In this document: positions 46,389 through 55,655 of the stretch, one piece after another
Layout: each line of letters opens with the position of its first letter
Numbering within the stretch: position 1 is the stretch's first letter
Source: Deltaproteobacteria bacterium CSP1-8
GTDB lineage: Bacteria > Desulfobacterota > Deferrimicrobia > Deferrimicrobiales > Deferrimicrobiaceae
Length of the DNA stretch: 64,000 bases
Direction: 5' to 3'
NCBI GenBank assembly: GCA_001443455.1
Contig: LDXO01000009.1
Coordinates: forward strand, 1 to 64,000
The notes under the pieces: model-generated
What the model was told of the DNA's origin: nothing
The model's input: the letters and a program-made list of their open reading frames with translations, nothing else
The model's database searches: none
Program-made: the position numbers and the translations under genes

Positions 46389-46877
46389 GAGACTCCTTTG
46401 ATGCAATCTATCGCAATCGGTTTTCCCGGGGCGGTATTTTTCCGCCGGGACAAGGGCAACCTTAACTGTTTGTAAAAAGGAGGAATCTCATCCCCGACGG
46501 GACGCATCTACAGCATAATTGGGCGGGGACACTCCTCAACGCTTGGGGGGGACACTCCTCAACCGTGGGCGGGGACACTCCTCTCCCGCATCCCGGAGAG
46601 GAATCAGGAATGTCCCCGGTGAGAATGTCCCCCCTGGGGATGTCCCCGGTGAGTTGCGTCGAGCGGAATGGCAGCGAGCGGTCGCCGTTTCGCGAGTGCC
46701 GAAATAGCGCAGCCGTGCAGGTTCCCCGCACGGCGAGCCACGAACGGAGCCCCCCTCCGAGGCTGCGGAGCGAAAGCCGCCCGCGAGCACCGGACACCTG
46801 GAGGGGAACTCCACAGGGCATCGGCTCGATATGAGACCGTAATCACAAGACGCAGCACTTAGGAAAGAGAAACTCCC
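46389..46877. other. intergenic region between leuC and ilvD
   Basis: Besides the repeat cluster, the minus strand holds a 9-codon frame (46462-46491, MRFLLFTNS) followed by a hairpin (about 46425-46450) ahead of leuC. This could be a leader peptide with an attenuator, but only two of nine codons are Leu, so support is weak. No other gene is evident. Confidence 0.4.
46525..46653. repeat. periodic GGGGACA / TGTCCCC repeat cluster
   Basis: Three copies of GGGGACACTCCTC start at 46525, 46548 and 46571, exactly 23 bases apart. Three copies of the complement core TGTCCCC start at 46611, 46626 and 46641, exactly 15 bases apart. Together they are inverted and can fold into long hairpins. GGGGACA/TGTCCCC motifs of this kind resemble REP-type repeats linked to RAYT transposases; no such gene is in the window. 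Confidence 0.75.
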
Positions 46878-48596
46878 ATGACGGATCGGACCCTGAAACA
46901 TCGCAGCAGCCTGCTCACCGGCACTCCGGGGGGAGCGGACTGGGCCAAGAGAGCGGCCGCGCGGGCCATGCTTCGTGCCGTCGACTTCACGGACGACGAT
47001 TTCGTAAAGCCGATCGTCACGGTGGCCTGCCCTTTCACGAATGCCACCCCCTGCAACGACCACATCCGGGAATTGGGCGACATCCTGTTCCAGGAGATCG
47101 AAGGAGCCGGGGGGAAGCCCTTCCTTTTCGGCACGCCCGTCATCAGCGACGGGGAGACGATGGGGATGGAGGGGATGAAGTATTCCCTGATGTCCCGGGA
47201 CCTGATCGCCGACTGCATCGAGACGATGCACGAAGGATATGCCGCCGACGGGATTCTCACGCTTTCGGGATGCGACAAGAGCATCCCGGGCGCGCTCATG
47301 CCCATTCTCCGGAACAACTCCATCGGGTTGACCCTGTACGGGGGAACGATCCTGCCGGGGAGATACAAGGGGGAGGACCTGACGATCGTGAGCGCCTTCG
47401 AGGCGGTCGGCGCCCACGGGGCGGGAAAGATGACGGACGAGGAATTGCACCAGGTGGAGTGCCACTCCTGCCCCGGCGCCGGTTCGTGCGGTGGGATGTA
47501 CACGGCGAACACGATGGCGTCCATGATCGAGGCGATGGGGTTGTCCGTCCCGGGGTCCGCCTCGCACGCGGCGGTCGACCGGCAGAACCGGATCTCCCCG
47601 GAAAAGCGGAAAGACTGCGTCGACTCCGTCAAGGCGCTCCTGCTTCTTCTTCGCCGGGGAATCCGTGTCCGGGACATCGCGACGCGGGAGGCGTTCGAGA
47701 ACGCCATCGCCGTGATGATGGCACTGGGCGGCTCGACAAACGGGGTCCTGCATATCCTCGCGCTGGCGCACGAGGCGCAGGTTCCGATATCGCTGGATGA
47801 TTTCCAGCGGGTCGGGCAGGCCGTCCCGCTCCTGGGAAACTTCAAGCCCTTCGGGAAATACGTCATGGCCGACCTGGACCGGATCGGCGGCATCCCGATG
47901 GTCATGAAGACGCTGCTTAACGCCGGTCATCTCCACGGGGAGTGCCTGACCGTGACGGGGAAGACCGTTGCGGAAAACCTGGCGGACGCTCCGGGCCGTC
48001 CCGGCGGCCAGGACATCCTCTTCTCTCCGGATAGCCCCTACGCGCCGCCCGGGCGGCACATCACGGTCATTCGCGGAAACCTCGCCCCGGAAGGGGCGGT
48101 TTTGAAGTTGAGCGGGAAGGAACTGGACCACCACACCGGGCCGGCCCGGGTCTTCGACCGGGAAGAGGACGCGCTGGACGCGATCCTCTCCGGTGCCATC
48201 CGGAAGGGCGACGTGATCGTGATCCGCTACGAGGGGCCGAAAGGCGGGCCGGGAATGCGGGAGATGCTCTCCCCTTCCGCCGCGCTGATGGGGGCGGGGC
48301 TGGGGAAGGATGTCGCGCTGGTCACCGACGGCCGGTTCTCGGGGGGCACGCACGGGATCATGGTCGGGCATGTCGCCCCCGAGGCGCAGGCGGGAGGCCC
48401 GATCGCCATCGTCCGGGAGGGAGACCGCATCACCATCCATCCCGGAGACCGGTCGATTTCCCTCGAAGCGGGAGAAGCCGAAATCGCGGACCGCCTATCC
48501 CGGTGGAACGCTCCGGAGCCGCAATATCTGCGCGGCGTCCTGGGGAAATATGCAAAGCTCGTCGGTAGCGCCTCGAGGGGCGCGGTGACCAGTTAG
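46878..48596 (+). CDS. ilvD: dihydroxy-acid dehydratase
   Basis: Fe-S enzyme of valine and isoleucine synthesis, converting dihydroxy acids to 2-oxo acids. The 572-residue product contains [35 protein letters not shown] and [21 protein letters not shown], which carry the cluster ligands and active site. Length fits. Ribosome site AGGAAAGAG precedes the ATG. It heads ilvD-ilvB-ilvN. Confidence 0.95.
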   Translation: MTDRTLKHRSSLLTGTPGGADWAKRAAARAMLRAVDFTDDDFVKPIVTVACPFTNATPCNDHIRELGDILFQEIEGAGGKPFLFGTPVISDGETMGMEGMKYSLMSRDLIADCIETMHEGYAADGILTLSGCDKSIPGALMPILRNNSIGLTLYGGTILPGRYKGEDLTIVSAFEAVGAHGAGKMTDEELHQVECHSCPGAGSCGGMYTANTMASMIEAMGLSVPGSASHAAVDRQNRISPEKRKDCVDSVKALLLLLRRGIRVRDIATREAFENAIAVMMALGGSTNGVLHILALAHEAQVPISLDDFQRVGQAVPLLGNFKPFGKYVMADLDRIGGIPMVMKTLLNAGHLHGECLTVTGKTVAENLADAPGRPGGQDILFSPDSPYAPPGRHITVIRGNLAPEGAVLKLSGKELDHHTGPARVFDREEDALDAILSGAIRKGDVIVIRYEGPKGGPGMREMLSPSAALMGAGLGKDVALVTDGRFSGGTHGIMVGHVAPEAQAGGPIAIVREGDRITIHPGDRSISLEAGEAEIADRLSRWNAPEPQYLRGVLGKYAKLVGSASRGAVTS

Positions 48597-48613
48597 AAAG
48601 GAAATCGGAGAGA

Positions 48614-50326
48614 ATGCCGATGGCCAGACGGAAGAAAACGATCAAAGGCGCGGAGCTTTTGTGCCGGTCCCTGGTGGAAGAAGGGGTGACCTACCTGTTC
48701 GGATACACCGGCGGGGCGATCATGCCGGTCTACGACGCTTTTCCCAAATATCCGCAACTCAGGCACATCATGGTCCGCCACGAGCAGGCGGCGGCGTTCG
48801 CCGCCCAGGGAATGGCGCGGGCAACGGGCAAACCCGGTGTGTGCATCGCCACCTCCGGACCGGGGGCCACCAACCTGATGACCGGGATCGCGGACGCGCA
48901 CATGGACTCCATCCCGATCGTCGCCCTCACGGGGCAGGTGGCGACCTCCGTGATCGGAACTGACGCGTTCCAGGAAAGCGACATTATCGGGATGCTCGTT
49001 CCGGTAACGAAACAGTCGTACATCCTGGACGACCCGTACGAAATTCCCAGGGTGGTGAAGGAGGCGTTCTATCTCGCCAACACGGGCCGGAAAGGGCCGG
49101 TCAACATCGACTTCCCCAAGGATATCGCGAACGCCATCGTCGAGGACAACGGCTTCGACACGACGATCCGGTATCCCGTCCCGTCGCCTCCGGGAATCGG
49201 CAAGGACCAGGTGACCCGCGCACAGGATCTGATGGACCAATCCGAAAGGCCCATCGTCTTCGTGGGGCACGGCGTCATCCAGTCGGGGGCGCAGGGAGAG
49301 GTCCGGAGGTTCCTCGAGCGGTCGAACATGCCGTTTTCGTGCACCCTGCACGGGATCAGCGCCCTCCCGGCCGATCATCCGCAATCTCTCGGGATGATGG
49401 GAATGCACGGGACGGTGGAGGCCAACCGGGCGATCGAGAAAGCCGACCTGATCATCGCGCTGGGGATGCGGTTCGACGACCGCGTGACGGGGAAGCTCGA
49501 CGAATACGCCAGGAACGCAGACGTGATCCACGTGGAGCATGACCCTTCCGAGATCAACAAGAACGTCCGGGCGACCGTCGCGATGTACAGCGATCTCAAG
49601 CCCGCCGTTGTGGAGATGACGAAGGTCGTGAAGCCGAAACCGTACAAGGAATGGTACACCTACGCGGCAAAAAACCGCAAGTATTGGAATAGTATTGACC
49701 CTATAAATAGTCGAAATGGAAGGGGGAACAGTGGTAACCTTCTGATGGGAGCCGTGATCCGGAAGCTGTCGGAAGTAACGGACGGCAACGACAACGTGGT
49801 CGCCGACGTGGGGCAGCACCAGATGTTCGCGGCGCGGTACTACCGGTTCGGCCGGTTCAACACCTGGTTCAATTCCGGGGGGCTGGGGTCGATGGGGTTT
49901 TCCGTCCCGGCGGCGATGGGGGTGAAATTCGCGCGTCCCGAAGAACGCGTGTGGGTGATCGTCGGCGACGGCTCCTTCCAGATGAACATCCAGGAGCTGG
50001 GCACCATCATGGAGCAGAAGATCGACATCAAGATCCTTCTTCTGAACAACAACTTTCTCGGGATGGTCCGGCAGTGGCAGGACCTCTTCCACGGGAGCCG
50101 CTTCGTCGGGACCCCGGTGAAGAACCCCGATTTCATCGCCCTCGCGGCGGCGTACGGGATCGCGGGGGAGAGGGTTTCCGAAGGGAAGGACCTCGAGCCG
50201 GCCCTGCGCCGCGCGATGAAGCACAAAGGGGCCTACCTGCTCGAGATCGTGACGGACATGGAGGAGATGATCCTGCCCATGATCCCGGCGGGCTCCCGAT
50301 TTTCCGACATGAAGGTCACCCGATGA
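48614..50326 (+). CDS. ilvB: acetolactate synthase large subunit
   Basis: Thiamin-diphosphate enzyme making acetolactate or acetohydroxybutyrate. The 570 residues show the N-terminal TYLFGYTGGAIMPVYDAF, the catalytic Glu in MVRHEQAAAFAAQG, ATSGPGATNLMTGIADA, and the ThDP motif GDGSFQMNIQELGTIM ending near LLNNNFLGMVRQWQ. Around 49681-49740 the base composition turns AT-rich and the usual Pro-Gln before the C-terminal domain is missing (NSIDPINSRNGRGNSGN), although the frame is open. The stop overlaps ilvN. Confidence 0.94.
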   Translation: MPMARRKKTIKGAELLCRSLVEEGVTYLFGYTGGAIMPVYDAFPKYPQLRHIMVRHEQAAAFAAQGMARATGKPGVCIATSGPGATNLMTGIADAHMDSIPIVALTGQVATSVIGTDAFQESDIIGMLVPVTKQSYILDDPYEIPRVVKEAFYLANTGRKGPVNIDFPKDIANAIVEDNGFDTTIRYPVPSPPGIGKDQVTRAQDLMDQSERPIVFVGHGVIQSGAQGEVRRFLERSNMPFSCTLHGISALPADHPQSLGMMGMHGTVEANRAIEKADLIIALGMRFDDRVTGKLDEYARNADVIHVEHDPSEINKNVRATVAMYSDLKPAVVEMTKVVKPKPYKEWYTYAAKNRKYWNSIDPINSRNGRGNSGNLLMGAVIRKLSEVTDGNDNVVADVGQHQMFAARYYRFGRFNTWFNSGGLGSMGFSVPAAMGVKFARPEERVWVIVGDGSFQMNIQELGTIMEQKIDIKILLLNNNFLGMVRQWQDLFHGSRFVGTPVKNPDFIALAAAYGIAGERVSEGKDLEPALRRAMKHKGAYLLEIVTDMEEMILPMIPAGSRFSDMKVTR

Positions 50327-50880
50327 AGCAGAAGCGATTGCACACCATTCTGGCTTTCGCCCACAACCAGCCGGGGGTCCTCTACAAGCTGCTCTCCCTG
50401 ATCCGGAAGAAGCGGTACAACGTCGAGACGATCACCGTCGGCCACACCCACGTCGATGGGATCAGCCGGATGACCATCTCGTTTTCCCACGGGGAAGGGA
50501 ACAAGATCGACCAGATCGTCCGGCAGATCGACAAGATCACGGAGATCCCGAAGACCGAGGACGTGACCTACGCGAACGTGATCAACCGGGAACTGGTCCT
50601 TCTGAAGGTCAAGGCCTCCCCGCAGGACCGCGTGCACGTGACCGCGACCACGCAGATCTTCGGGGGAAAGGTGATCTACGTCGCCCCCGCGCACATGATC
50701 GTGGAGATCACGGGGAAGCAGGAAAATATCGACAACGCCATACGGTTGTTCGAGGAGTTCGGGATCGAAGGGATCGCCCGGACGGGAGCCACGGTCATGC
50801 ACCGGGAAAAAGAGGATATGGGACTGGACCGGATCGTACTGCCCGAAAAGCGAATGGCATTACCCGGGAACAGGCCCTGA
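50323..50880 (+). CDS. ilvN: acetolactate synthase small (regulatory) subunit
   Basis: Regulatory subunit giving valine feedback and full activity to IlvB. The ATG lies within the ilvB stop (ATGA), which fixes the start. The 185 residues begin with an ACT domain (HTILAFAHNQPGVLYKLLSL, VGHTHVDGISRMTI) and have the C-terminal domain with ELVLLKVKA and MIVEITGKQENIDNAIRLF. Length is of the IlvN/IlvH long type. Confidence 0.94.
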   Translation: MKQKRLHTILAFAHNQPGVLYKLLSLIRKKRYNVETITVGHTHVDGISRMTISFSHGEGNKIDQIVRQIDKITEIPKTEDVTYANVINRELVLLKVKASPQDRVHVTATTQIFGGKVIYVAPAHMIVEITGKQENIDNAIRLFEEFGIEGIARTGATVMHREKEDMGLDRIVLPEKRMALPGNRP

Positions 50881-50960
50881 ACGCACCCCGCCGGTTCTCA
50901 TGGCTCTCGGAATCGGGGTCCGGGGGAGATCCGCCCGTACCATCGTGTCGCCTGGAGATC

Positions 50961-51797
50961 CTATTCGATGACCGGAGCACCCTCTACCGCCGACCGAAGC
51001 CCGGCCACGTCGATGGGGAGATTCAACGCGTGCATTTTCCGATGACAATTGGGACACAGGGCGACGGTGTTTTGGATCGTGTCCCTGCCTCCCCCGGACA
51101 GGGGGTCGATGTGGTGTATCTCGAGGCAAGGAATTCCTTTGTGGTCCCGGAAGGGGGCCCTCTTTTTACATAATTCGCATCGGCCGTTCGCCCTCCGCCT
51201 TACATATTCGGCAACATACGGGTTCCGGTCGACCACCTGGACGCTCAGTGTGTGCGTCCCGGGTTTCCTGCCCACTTCTTGCGCCTTGCCGATCAACGTT
51301 TCGATCGGAAGACGAGCGGCGGCTTTCTCCTGCGCTTTCCGCTTCCCGTCCAAAATCCCTGTCGTTACGGGGGGAGGAGCCTGGCCTCCCTTCAGCCGGA
51401 GGGGAAAAACCCAGACCTTTCGAAGGCGTCCCGTCAGGTCCCTTTGATGTTCCGGAAGCGGAGGTCCCGCCAGTTCGACTTGGCCGACATAGGTATAGCT
51501 CCCCTTCTCGTATCTCTCGAACAGGAAAGCGGACACCTCATTGACCGGAAGCTCGGCAAGAGTCCTGTTCTGGCCCTGGTCGAGCTCCTGGTCGCCGACA
51601 AGCCCGATCCCCATGTAGTGGAACGTCTCGTCGCGCCAGCGGTTCACGTAGATCGATTGGGTGTAGTCGCAGATCAGGACCAGGCTGTTGGTCTGTAAGG
51701 ATCTGCGCATGCCCCCCTGGGGGCTGCACCGGAAGATCCCTGTCAGTCGCTTGTTATCGACCGATTCCCCGGGACGGAGGGGGGGAGAAAATGCCAT
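50961..51797 (-). CDS. SRA-like HNH endonuclease (modification-dependent restriction type)
   Basis: A 278-residue protein in two parts. Residues about 15-140 resemble the YDG/SRA-type modified-base reader seen in McrA-like nucleases: GIFRCSPQGGMRRSLQTNSL, FHYMGIGLVGDQELDQGQN. Residues about 195-262 form a beta-beta-alpha-metal HNH nuclease with CELCKK, LEIHHIDPLSGGG and CPNCHRKMH, including both zinc Cys pairs and the catalytic His. Known relatives cut DNA with modified cytosine. No methylase or partner gene is adjacent, consistent with a solitary type IV system. The assignment of the first domain is less certain than the HNH. Confidence 0.75.
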   Translation of the reverse strand: MAFSPPLRPGESVDNKRLTGIFRCSPQGGMRRSLQTNSLVLICDYTQSIYVNRWRDETFHYMGIGLVGDQELDQGQNRTLAELPVNEVSAFLFERYEKGSYTYVGQVELAGPPLPEHQRDLTGRLRKVWVFPLRLKGGQAPPPVTTGILDGKRKAQEKAAARLPIETLIGKAQEVGRKPGTHTLSVQVVDRNPYVAEYVRRRANGRCELCKKRAPFRDHKGIPCLEIHHIDPLSGGGRDTIQNTVALCPNCHRKMHALNLPIDVAGLRSAVEGAPVIE

Positions 51798-51920
51798 CGT
51801 GCCCGCTCCTTGACCTGCTGCACGAAGCGAAGTCCGAACGAATGCGGGGGGGGGTCATCCGGGGGCCAGGAAACGCCTCCCGGCCCTCGAATGATGCCTT
51901 TCCGTGCGAGAGCGGGTCGG

Positions 51921-52238
51921 TTACCGGCGGAATCCGCCGCCGCGCCCGCCTCCGCCATAGCCCCGCTTCGAGCCCGCGCTATCGCGGGGCGCCTGGGGAA
52001 GGGCCTCGGATACCTTGAGCGTCCTTCCGTCCATTTCGGAGTTGTTCAGTTTGCTGATGGCTTCGGTTGCCTCCTGCTTGGTCGAGAGCTCGATGAAACC
52101 GAACCCCTTGCTCTGGCCCGTGCTCCGGTCCGTGATGATGGTCACCGTTTCCACCGTGCCGTACCGCGAAAACACCTCTTTCAGGGATTCCTCCGTCGCG
52201 GAAAAGGGAAGATTCCCCACGTACAATTTCTTGCCCAT
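51921..52238 (-). CDS. RRM-type glycine-rich RNA-binding protein
   Basis: A 105-residue single RNA-recognition-motif protein. RNP2 KLYVGNLPF at the N-terminus and RNP1 KGFGFIEL near residue 50 are intact, followed by an Arg/Gly-rich tail (GYGGGGRGGGFRR). The start at 52238 has a perfect AAAGGAGG ribosome site. Bacterial proteins of this type are often cold- or stress-induced RNA chaperones. Confidence 0.92.
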   Translation of the reverse strand: MGKKLYVGNLPFSATEESLKEVFSRYGTVETVTIITDRSTGQSKGFGFIELSTKQEATEAISKLNNSEMDGRTLKVSEALPQAPRDSAGSKRGYGGGGRGGGFRR

Positions 52239-52375
52239 AAGACCTCCTTTCAGGCAGCAGGGCCGCAAAAGAGGTCTTGAGTACGATTCTCGGGATCTCT
52301 TTGTCTGCGGACGTTTGCGATCTGAATCCACCCTACCACAGATCGGTGGGAGAAAAAAGACACGAACACAGGGCG

Positions 52376-53179
52376 CTATCCGTGCACCGTTCGCCCGAAC
52401 TCCCGCAGGAAGACCATCTCCTCGGGAGAAAGCGGTCCCCTTTCGATGGCAGCCAGGTTTTCGCGAAGTTCGGCCACGTTGCGCGGCCCGGTGAGCACCA
52501 CGTCTACGTGCGGGTTCGCAAGACAAAAGCGGTAGCAGTCGCCCGCCGTGGCCACCCGCCCCTTCCATCCGCGGGGCGCACGAAAAAGTCGTCGCCAGGC
52601 CGTGGCGGTGTAAGCGACCACCACGGGGCGGCGCATCGCGAGGTGCGGGAAGATGTCCTGCTCCGCTCCCGGGTGGGCGGCGTTGTAGCGGATCATGAGA
52701 AGATCGAGAATCGAGTTCCCGGCGAGCTTCCCCGCCCGCGTCCGGTTGTGGATCGAGGCCCCCACCGCTCGGATCTTCCCCTCGTCGCGCAGCTTCACCA
52801 GTTCCTCCTGCACCGGTCCGGTGAAGACGGACATCCTGCCGAGCCAGTAAAGCTGGAAGACGTCGAGGTAGTCGACGGCCAGCATTCGAAGCGCCCCCTC
52901 GGCGGCACGGCGCACCGCGCCCGGGAAGTAGCCCAGAAGCGGGCCCGCCGACACCGCGTACCGCTCCCGGTCGCGGGCGAGAGCGTCGCGAAGCGCGGGG
53001 GTGAACTCCTTCATCAGCGGGCTCCAGAAGACATACTGGATCCGCTCCAGCGCTTCACGACATCCCGCCTCGTCAAGGCCGAAGGAGCCGGACAGCCCCA
53101 GCCGGAAAAGCCGCCGGCCGAGCCTTGGCACCTCGCGGTTCGTGAAATCGTTCAGGATTTCCCAGGAAGAAATTGACAA
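52376..53179 (-). CDS. degenerate aldo/keto reductase-fold protein
   Basis: A 267-residue protein with recognisable aldo/keto reductase barrel segments: DYLDVFQLYWLGRMSV, LRDEGKIRAVGASIHNRT and PHVDVVLTGPRNVAELRENL. The catalytic tetrad looks lost: the strand that should carry the Lys reads YAVSAGPLLG, the usual His-x-Trp is replaced by LYW, and the N-terminal Asp/Tyr segment is altered. It may be a non-catalytic or divergent member. Its start codon lies inside the promoter of the divergent methyltransferase gene. Confidence 0.7.
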   Translation of the reverse strand: MSISSWEILNDFTNREVPRLGRRLFRLGLSGSFGLDEAGCREALERIQYVFWSPLMKEFTPALRDALARDRERYAVSAGPLLGYFPGAVRRAAEGALRMLAVDYLDVFQLYWLGRMSVFTGPVQEELVKLRDEGKIRAVGASIHNRTRAGKLAGNSILDLLMIRYNAAHPGAEQDIFPHLAMRRPVVVAYTATAWRRLFRAPRGWKGRVATAGDCYRFCLANPHVDVVLTGPRNVAELRENLAAIERGPLSPEEMVFLREFGRTVHG

Positions 53180-53202
53180 ATTATTTTCCCAATGTTTATG
53201 AT
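53173..53202 (+). promoter_or_regulatory. promoter of the PrmA-like gene
   Basis: TTGACA (53173-53178), 18-base spacer, TATGAT (53197-53202), five of six at the -10. Transcription would begin near 53209, which rules out the in-frame ATG at 53192 as start. Confidence 0.65.
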
Positions 53203-53317
53203 TGGTTGCAAAGGATCAGGAACAAGTTCGATCCCTCACGGATTCCTGGGGGAAAAAAAAGAAGGGAAGCCAACATCCACCATCCTCCCGAATCATCCGG
53301 GATATTGTCCTTTTCCT

Positions 53318-54097
53318 ATGCCGACGATTGAACTCCCCCATGAATGTATCGAGCCTTTCATCGAGCACCAGGGGGAGCAGCGCGGTTTCTGGCTCAGGAA
53401 ACCGAGAGTCATCGGCGAAACAATCCTGATCGCCAGACAAGGAAAGCCCGTTCCGGACTCCCATGAAAACAGAAAATTGATTTTCCTCGATGTCCAAAGA
53501 GCATTCGGTACAGGCGGACACGGCACAACGGAAGGGTGCCTCCTTGCACTTGAGAAATATCTTCGGGGGGGAGAAACCGTCCTGGATGTGGGGACAGGGA
53601 CGGGAATCCTCGCCATCGCGGCATACAAACTGGGAGCGGGTCATATTACCGCAGTGGATATCGACCGGACTGCCTGCCTGGAGGCAAGGAAAAATCTTGC
53701 TGTCAATGAAATCGAAAACGGAATCGATGTCAGGGAAGGCGGAATACAAACCGCGGAAGGCCAATTCGACATCATCGCCGCGAATCTCCGAACCCCCGTT
53801 TTAATTAAACTAATGGATGAACTAATCAGTAAATTAGTCAGTCGTGGTATAGCAATTTTCTCGGGGATATTGGAGAGGGAACTTCCCGCTTTCCTGTCCT
53901 TCCTGGAACCGTATCCCCTGGAAACTCTGGATATAAAAAGGATCCTCGGATGGATGACGCTGGTTGTCCGGAAAGGCGTCCGAAGCGGCCCTCCGGCGGC
54001 ATACCCCAGCGCACAACACCCCCCGAACCAGCCGGTTCGGGGAGTGTCGTTCCCCACGTTTTCCTCCCTTACTTCCCGCGCGCAAACTCCTCCATGA
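53318..54097 (+). CDS. PrmA-like (ribosomal protein L11 type) methyltransferase
   Basis: SAM-dependent methyltransferase of about 259 residues. The PrmA hallmark [20 protein letters not shown] is followed by [19 protein letters not shown] and [12 protein letters not shown]. The N-terminal part is only about 70 residues and lacks the usual L11-recognition domain of PrmA, so the substrate may differ. The ATG at 53318 is the first good start after the promoter, though its ribosome site is poor. The gene is less GC-rich than its neighbours, and its frame runs on past the fold (after LVVRKG) through a hairpin into the serC 3' end, as if the original stop were lost. Confidence 0.75.
   Translation: MPTIELPHECIEPFIEHQGEQRGFWLRKPRVIGETILIARQGKPVPDSHENRKLIFLDVQRAFGTGGHGTTEGCLLALEKYLRGGETVLDVGTGTGILAIAAYKLGAGHITAVDIDRTACLEARKNLAVNEIENGIDVREGGIQTAEGQFDIIAANLRTPVLIKLMDELISKLVSRGIAIFSGILERELPAFLSFLEPYPLETLDIKRILGWMTLVVRKGVRSGPPAAYPSAQHPPNQPVRGVSFPTFSSLTSRAQTPP
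54016..54047. terminator. hairpin between serC and the PrmA-like gene
   Basis: A 13-bp stem with one mismatch (ACACCCCCCGAACC against GGTTCGGGGAGTGT) with a 4-base loop, located just after the serC stop. No strong T-run is present on either side. Confidence 0.5.
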
Positions 54098-55193
54098 AGG
54101 CTGCAAGCGTATCCACCCACTCGTAGGAGGCGGCGTTGTAGATGGAGGCGCGGATTCCGCCGACGGAGCGGTGCCCTTTTAGTCCCACCATGCCGCGCTT
54201 TTTGGCGTCTGCGATGAACTGTTCCTCGAGCGCCTCGGCGGGGAGCCGGAAGACCACGTTCATCACCGACCGGCTCTCCTTCTCCACCGGCGACCGGTAG
54301 AACGCGGCGTTTCGGTCGATGACGCTGTAGAGGCGCGCAGCCTTCTTCCGGTTTGCCTCCTCGACCTTGGCGAGTCCCCCCTGGGCTTTCAGACAGGCGA
54401 GGACGTTGCGAACCATGTAGACGCCGAAGGTGGGCGGAGTGTTGTAAAGCGACTTGTTCTCGGCGTGGGTGCGGAACTGGAAGATCTTGGGGATATCCTT
54501 CCTTCCCCTCTCCGCGAGCTCCTTCGAAACCACCACAACGACCAGGCCCGCCGGGCCGATGTTCTTCTGGGCGCCGGCGTAGACCAGGCCGAACTTCGTC
54601 ACGTCGAAGGGACGCCAGAGAAAGTCGCTCGACATGTCGGCGACAAGCGGCACGGCGCCGGTATCGGGAAAGGCGCGGGAGCCGTCGACGTTGAACTGCA
54701 CGCCGTGAATGGTCTCGTTGGAGGTGATGTGCAGGTAGGCGGCCCCCGGGACGACCTTCACCTCGGAGGGCGGGGGTACGCGGGTGTAGCTCTTCTCCTT
54801 GCCTTCGCCGGTCCCGGTGCTCTGGACCGCCACATCGGCGCCGAACATCGCCGAGACGATCTTTCCTTCTCCGAGCGCCTTCTCGCCCCAGGCGCCGGTG
54901 ATGAGGTACTGGGCGGTTTTTCCCCTCTCGATGAAATTCATCGCGACCTCGGCGAACAGCGCCGTTGCGCCTCCCTGCATCAGCAGAACCTCGTAGCTTG
55001 ACGGGACGCCGAGGAGCTCGCGGACGAGAGCGATGGCCTCGTCGTGAACCCCCTCGTACTCCCTGCCGCGGTGACTGTGCTCCATCACCGACATGCCGCT
55101 GCCGGCGAAGTCGAGCAGTTCGTCGCGGGCGCGCTCGAGCGCAGGGAGGGGAAGGGCGGCGGGTCCGGCGTTGAAATTGATCTTTCGGCTCAT
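54069..55193 (-). CDS. serC: phosphoserine aminotransferase
   Basis: PLP enzyme of serine (and pyridoxal) synthesis. The 374-residue product opens [19 protein letters not shown] and has [45 protein letters not shown] with [17 protein letters not shown] (the PLP lysine) and [16 protein letters not shown]. All are SerC signatures. It lies 168 bases downstream of hgcB on the same strand. Confidence 0.95.
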   Translation of the reverse strand: MSRKINFNAGPAALPLPALERARDELLDFAGSGMSVMEHSHRGREYEGVHDEAIALVRELLGVPSSYEVLLMQGGATALFAEVAMNFIERGKTAQYLITGAWGEKALGEGKIVSAMFGADVAVQSTGTGEGKEKSYTRVPPPSEVKVVPGAAYLHITSNETIHGVQFNVDGSRAFPDTGAVPLVADMSSDFLWRPFDVTKFGLVYAGAQKNIGPAGLVVVVVSKELAERGRKDIPKIFQFRTHAENKSLYNTPPTFGVYMVRNVLACLKAQGGLAKVEEANRKKAARLYSVIDRNAAFYRSPVEKESRSVMNVVFRLPAEALEEQFIADAKKRGMVGLKGHRSVGGIRASIYNAASYEWVDTLAAFMEEFARGK

Positions 55194-55360
55194 GGGGCTC
55201 CTCGTCCGGGCGCGGAGGGGATTGCCGCGGACCGCGCCGCTTCTCCGGCCGCGGGCCGGTTGATGAACGCAGCGATTGCAAGGACTCGATCGTTCTTATG
55301 GGCGGAGCACCGGATCCTGCTCCGGGGATACCCCCATTTTTCCAAGGTCGGGGGGCACCT

Positions 55361-55630
55361 TCAAGTCTTTTCTTCGGATCCGGAGAGCCAGCCTTTCATG
55401 ATCGCGGTGGCGCAGCCCACGCCGGGACGCACTGAAATCGCCCCGGCCGGACAATTCGTCGCGCAGGACCCGCATTCCATGCAAAGGTCCTTGTCGAGGA
55501 TCCGGGCTTTCCCCCGAGCCACCGCAAAGACCCGGTGCGGGCACACCTGCTCGCACATGCCGCATCCCGTACAGGCGGCCTCGGAAAACCGCAAGGAGGC
55601 GACGCCGTCAAGATACCGAAAACCTTCCAT
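55361..55630 (-). CDS. hgcB: mercury methylation ferredoxin HgcB
   Basis: An 89-residue ferredoxin with two 4Fe-4S motifs, ACTGCGMCEQVCPHRVFAV and LCMECGSCATNCPAG, followed by the HgcB-type region SVRPGVGCATAIMKGWL with its conserved Cys. HgcB supplies electrons to the corrinoid protein HgcA for mercury methylation. It starts 25 bases after the hgcA stop on the same strand. The C-terminal cysteine pair seen in several known HgcB proteins is not present here (ends GSEEKT). Identity rests mainly on pairing with hgcA. Confidence 0.88.
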   Translation of the reverse strand: MEGFRYLDGVASLRFSEAACTGCGMCEQVCPHRVFAVARGKARILDKDLCMECGSCATNCPAGAISVRPGVGCATAIMKGWLSGSEEKT

Positions 55631-55655
55631 CGCGATCCCCCCTTCCGCCCGGATA

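Noticed and set aside
46462-46491. Leucine-rich leader peptide for leuC attenuation
   Set aside because: Only two of nine codons are Leu and the following hairpin has no U-run, so attenuation is not supported.
46525-46653. Possible CRISPR array
   Set aside because: The 23-base units are near-contiguous with no spacers of constant length, and the second half is inverted with a 15-base period. No cas genes are present.
53192-53317. N-terminal extension of the PrmA-like protein
   Set aside because: The ATG at 53192 lies between the -35 and -10 of the likely promoter, and the extra residues are unlike any methyltransferase.
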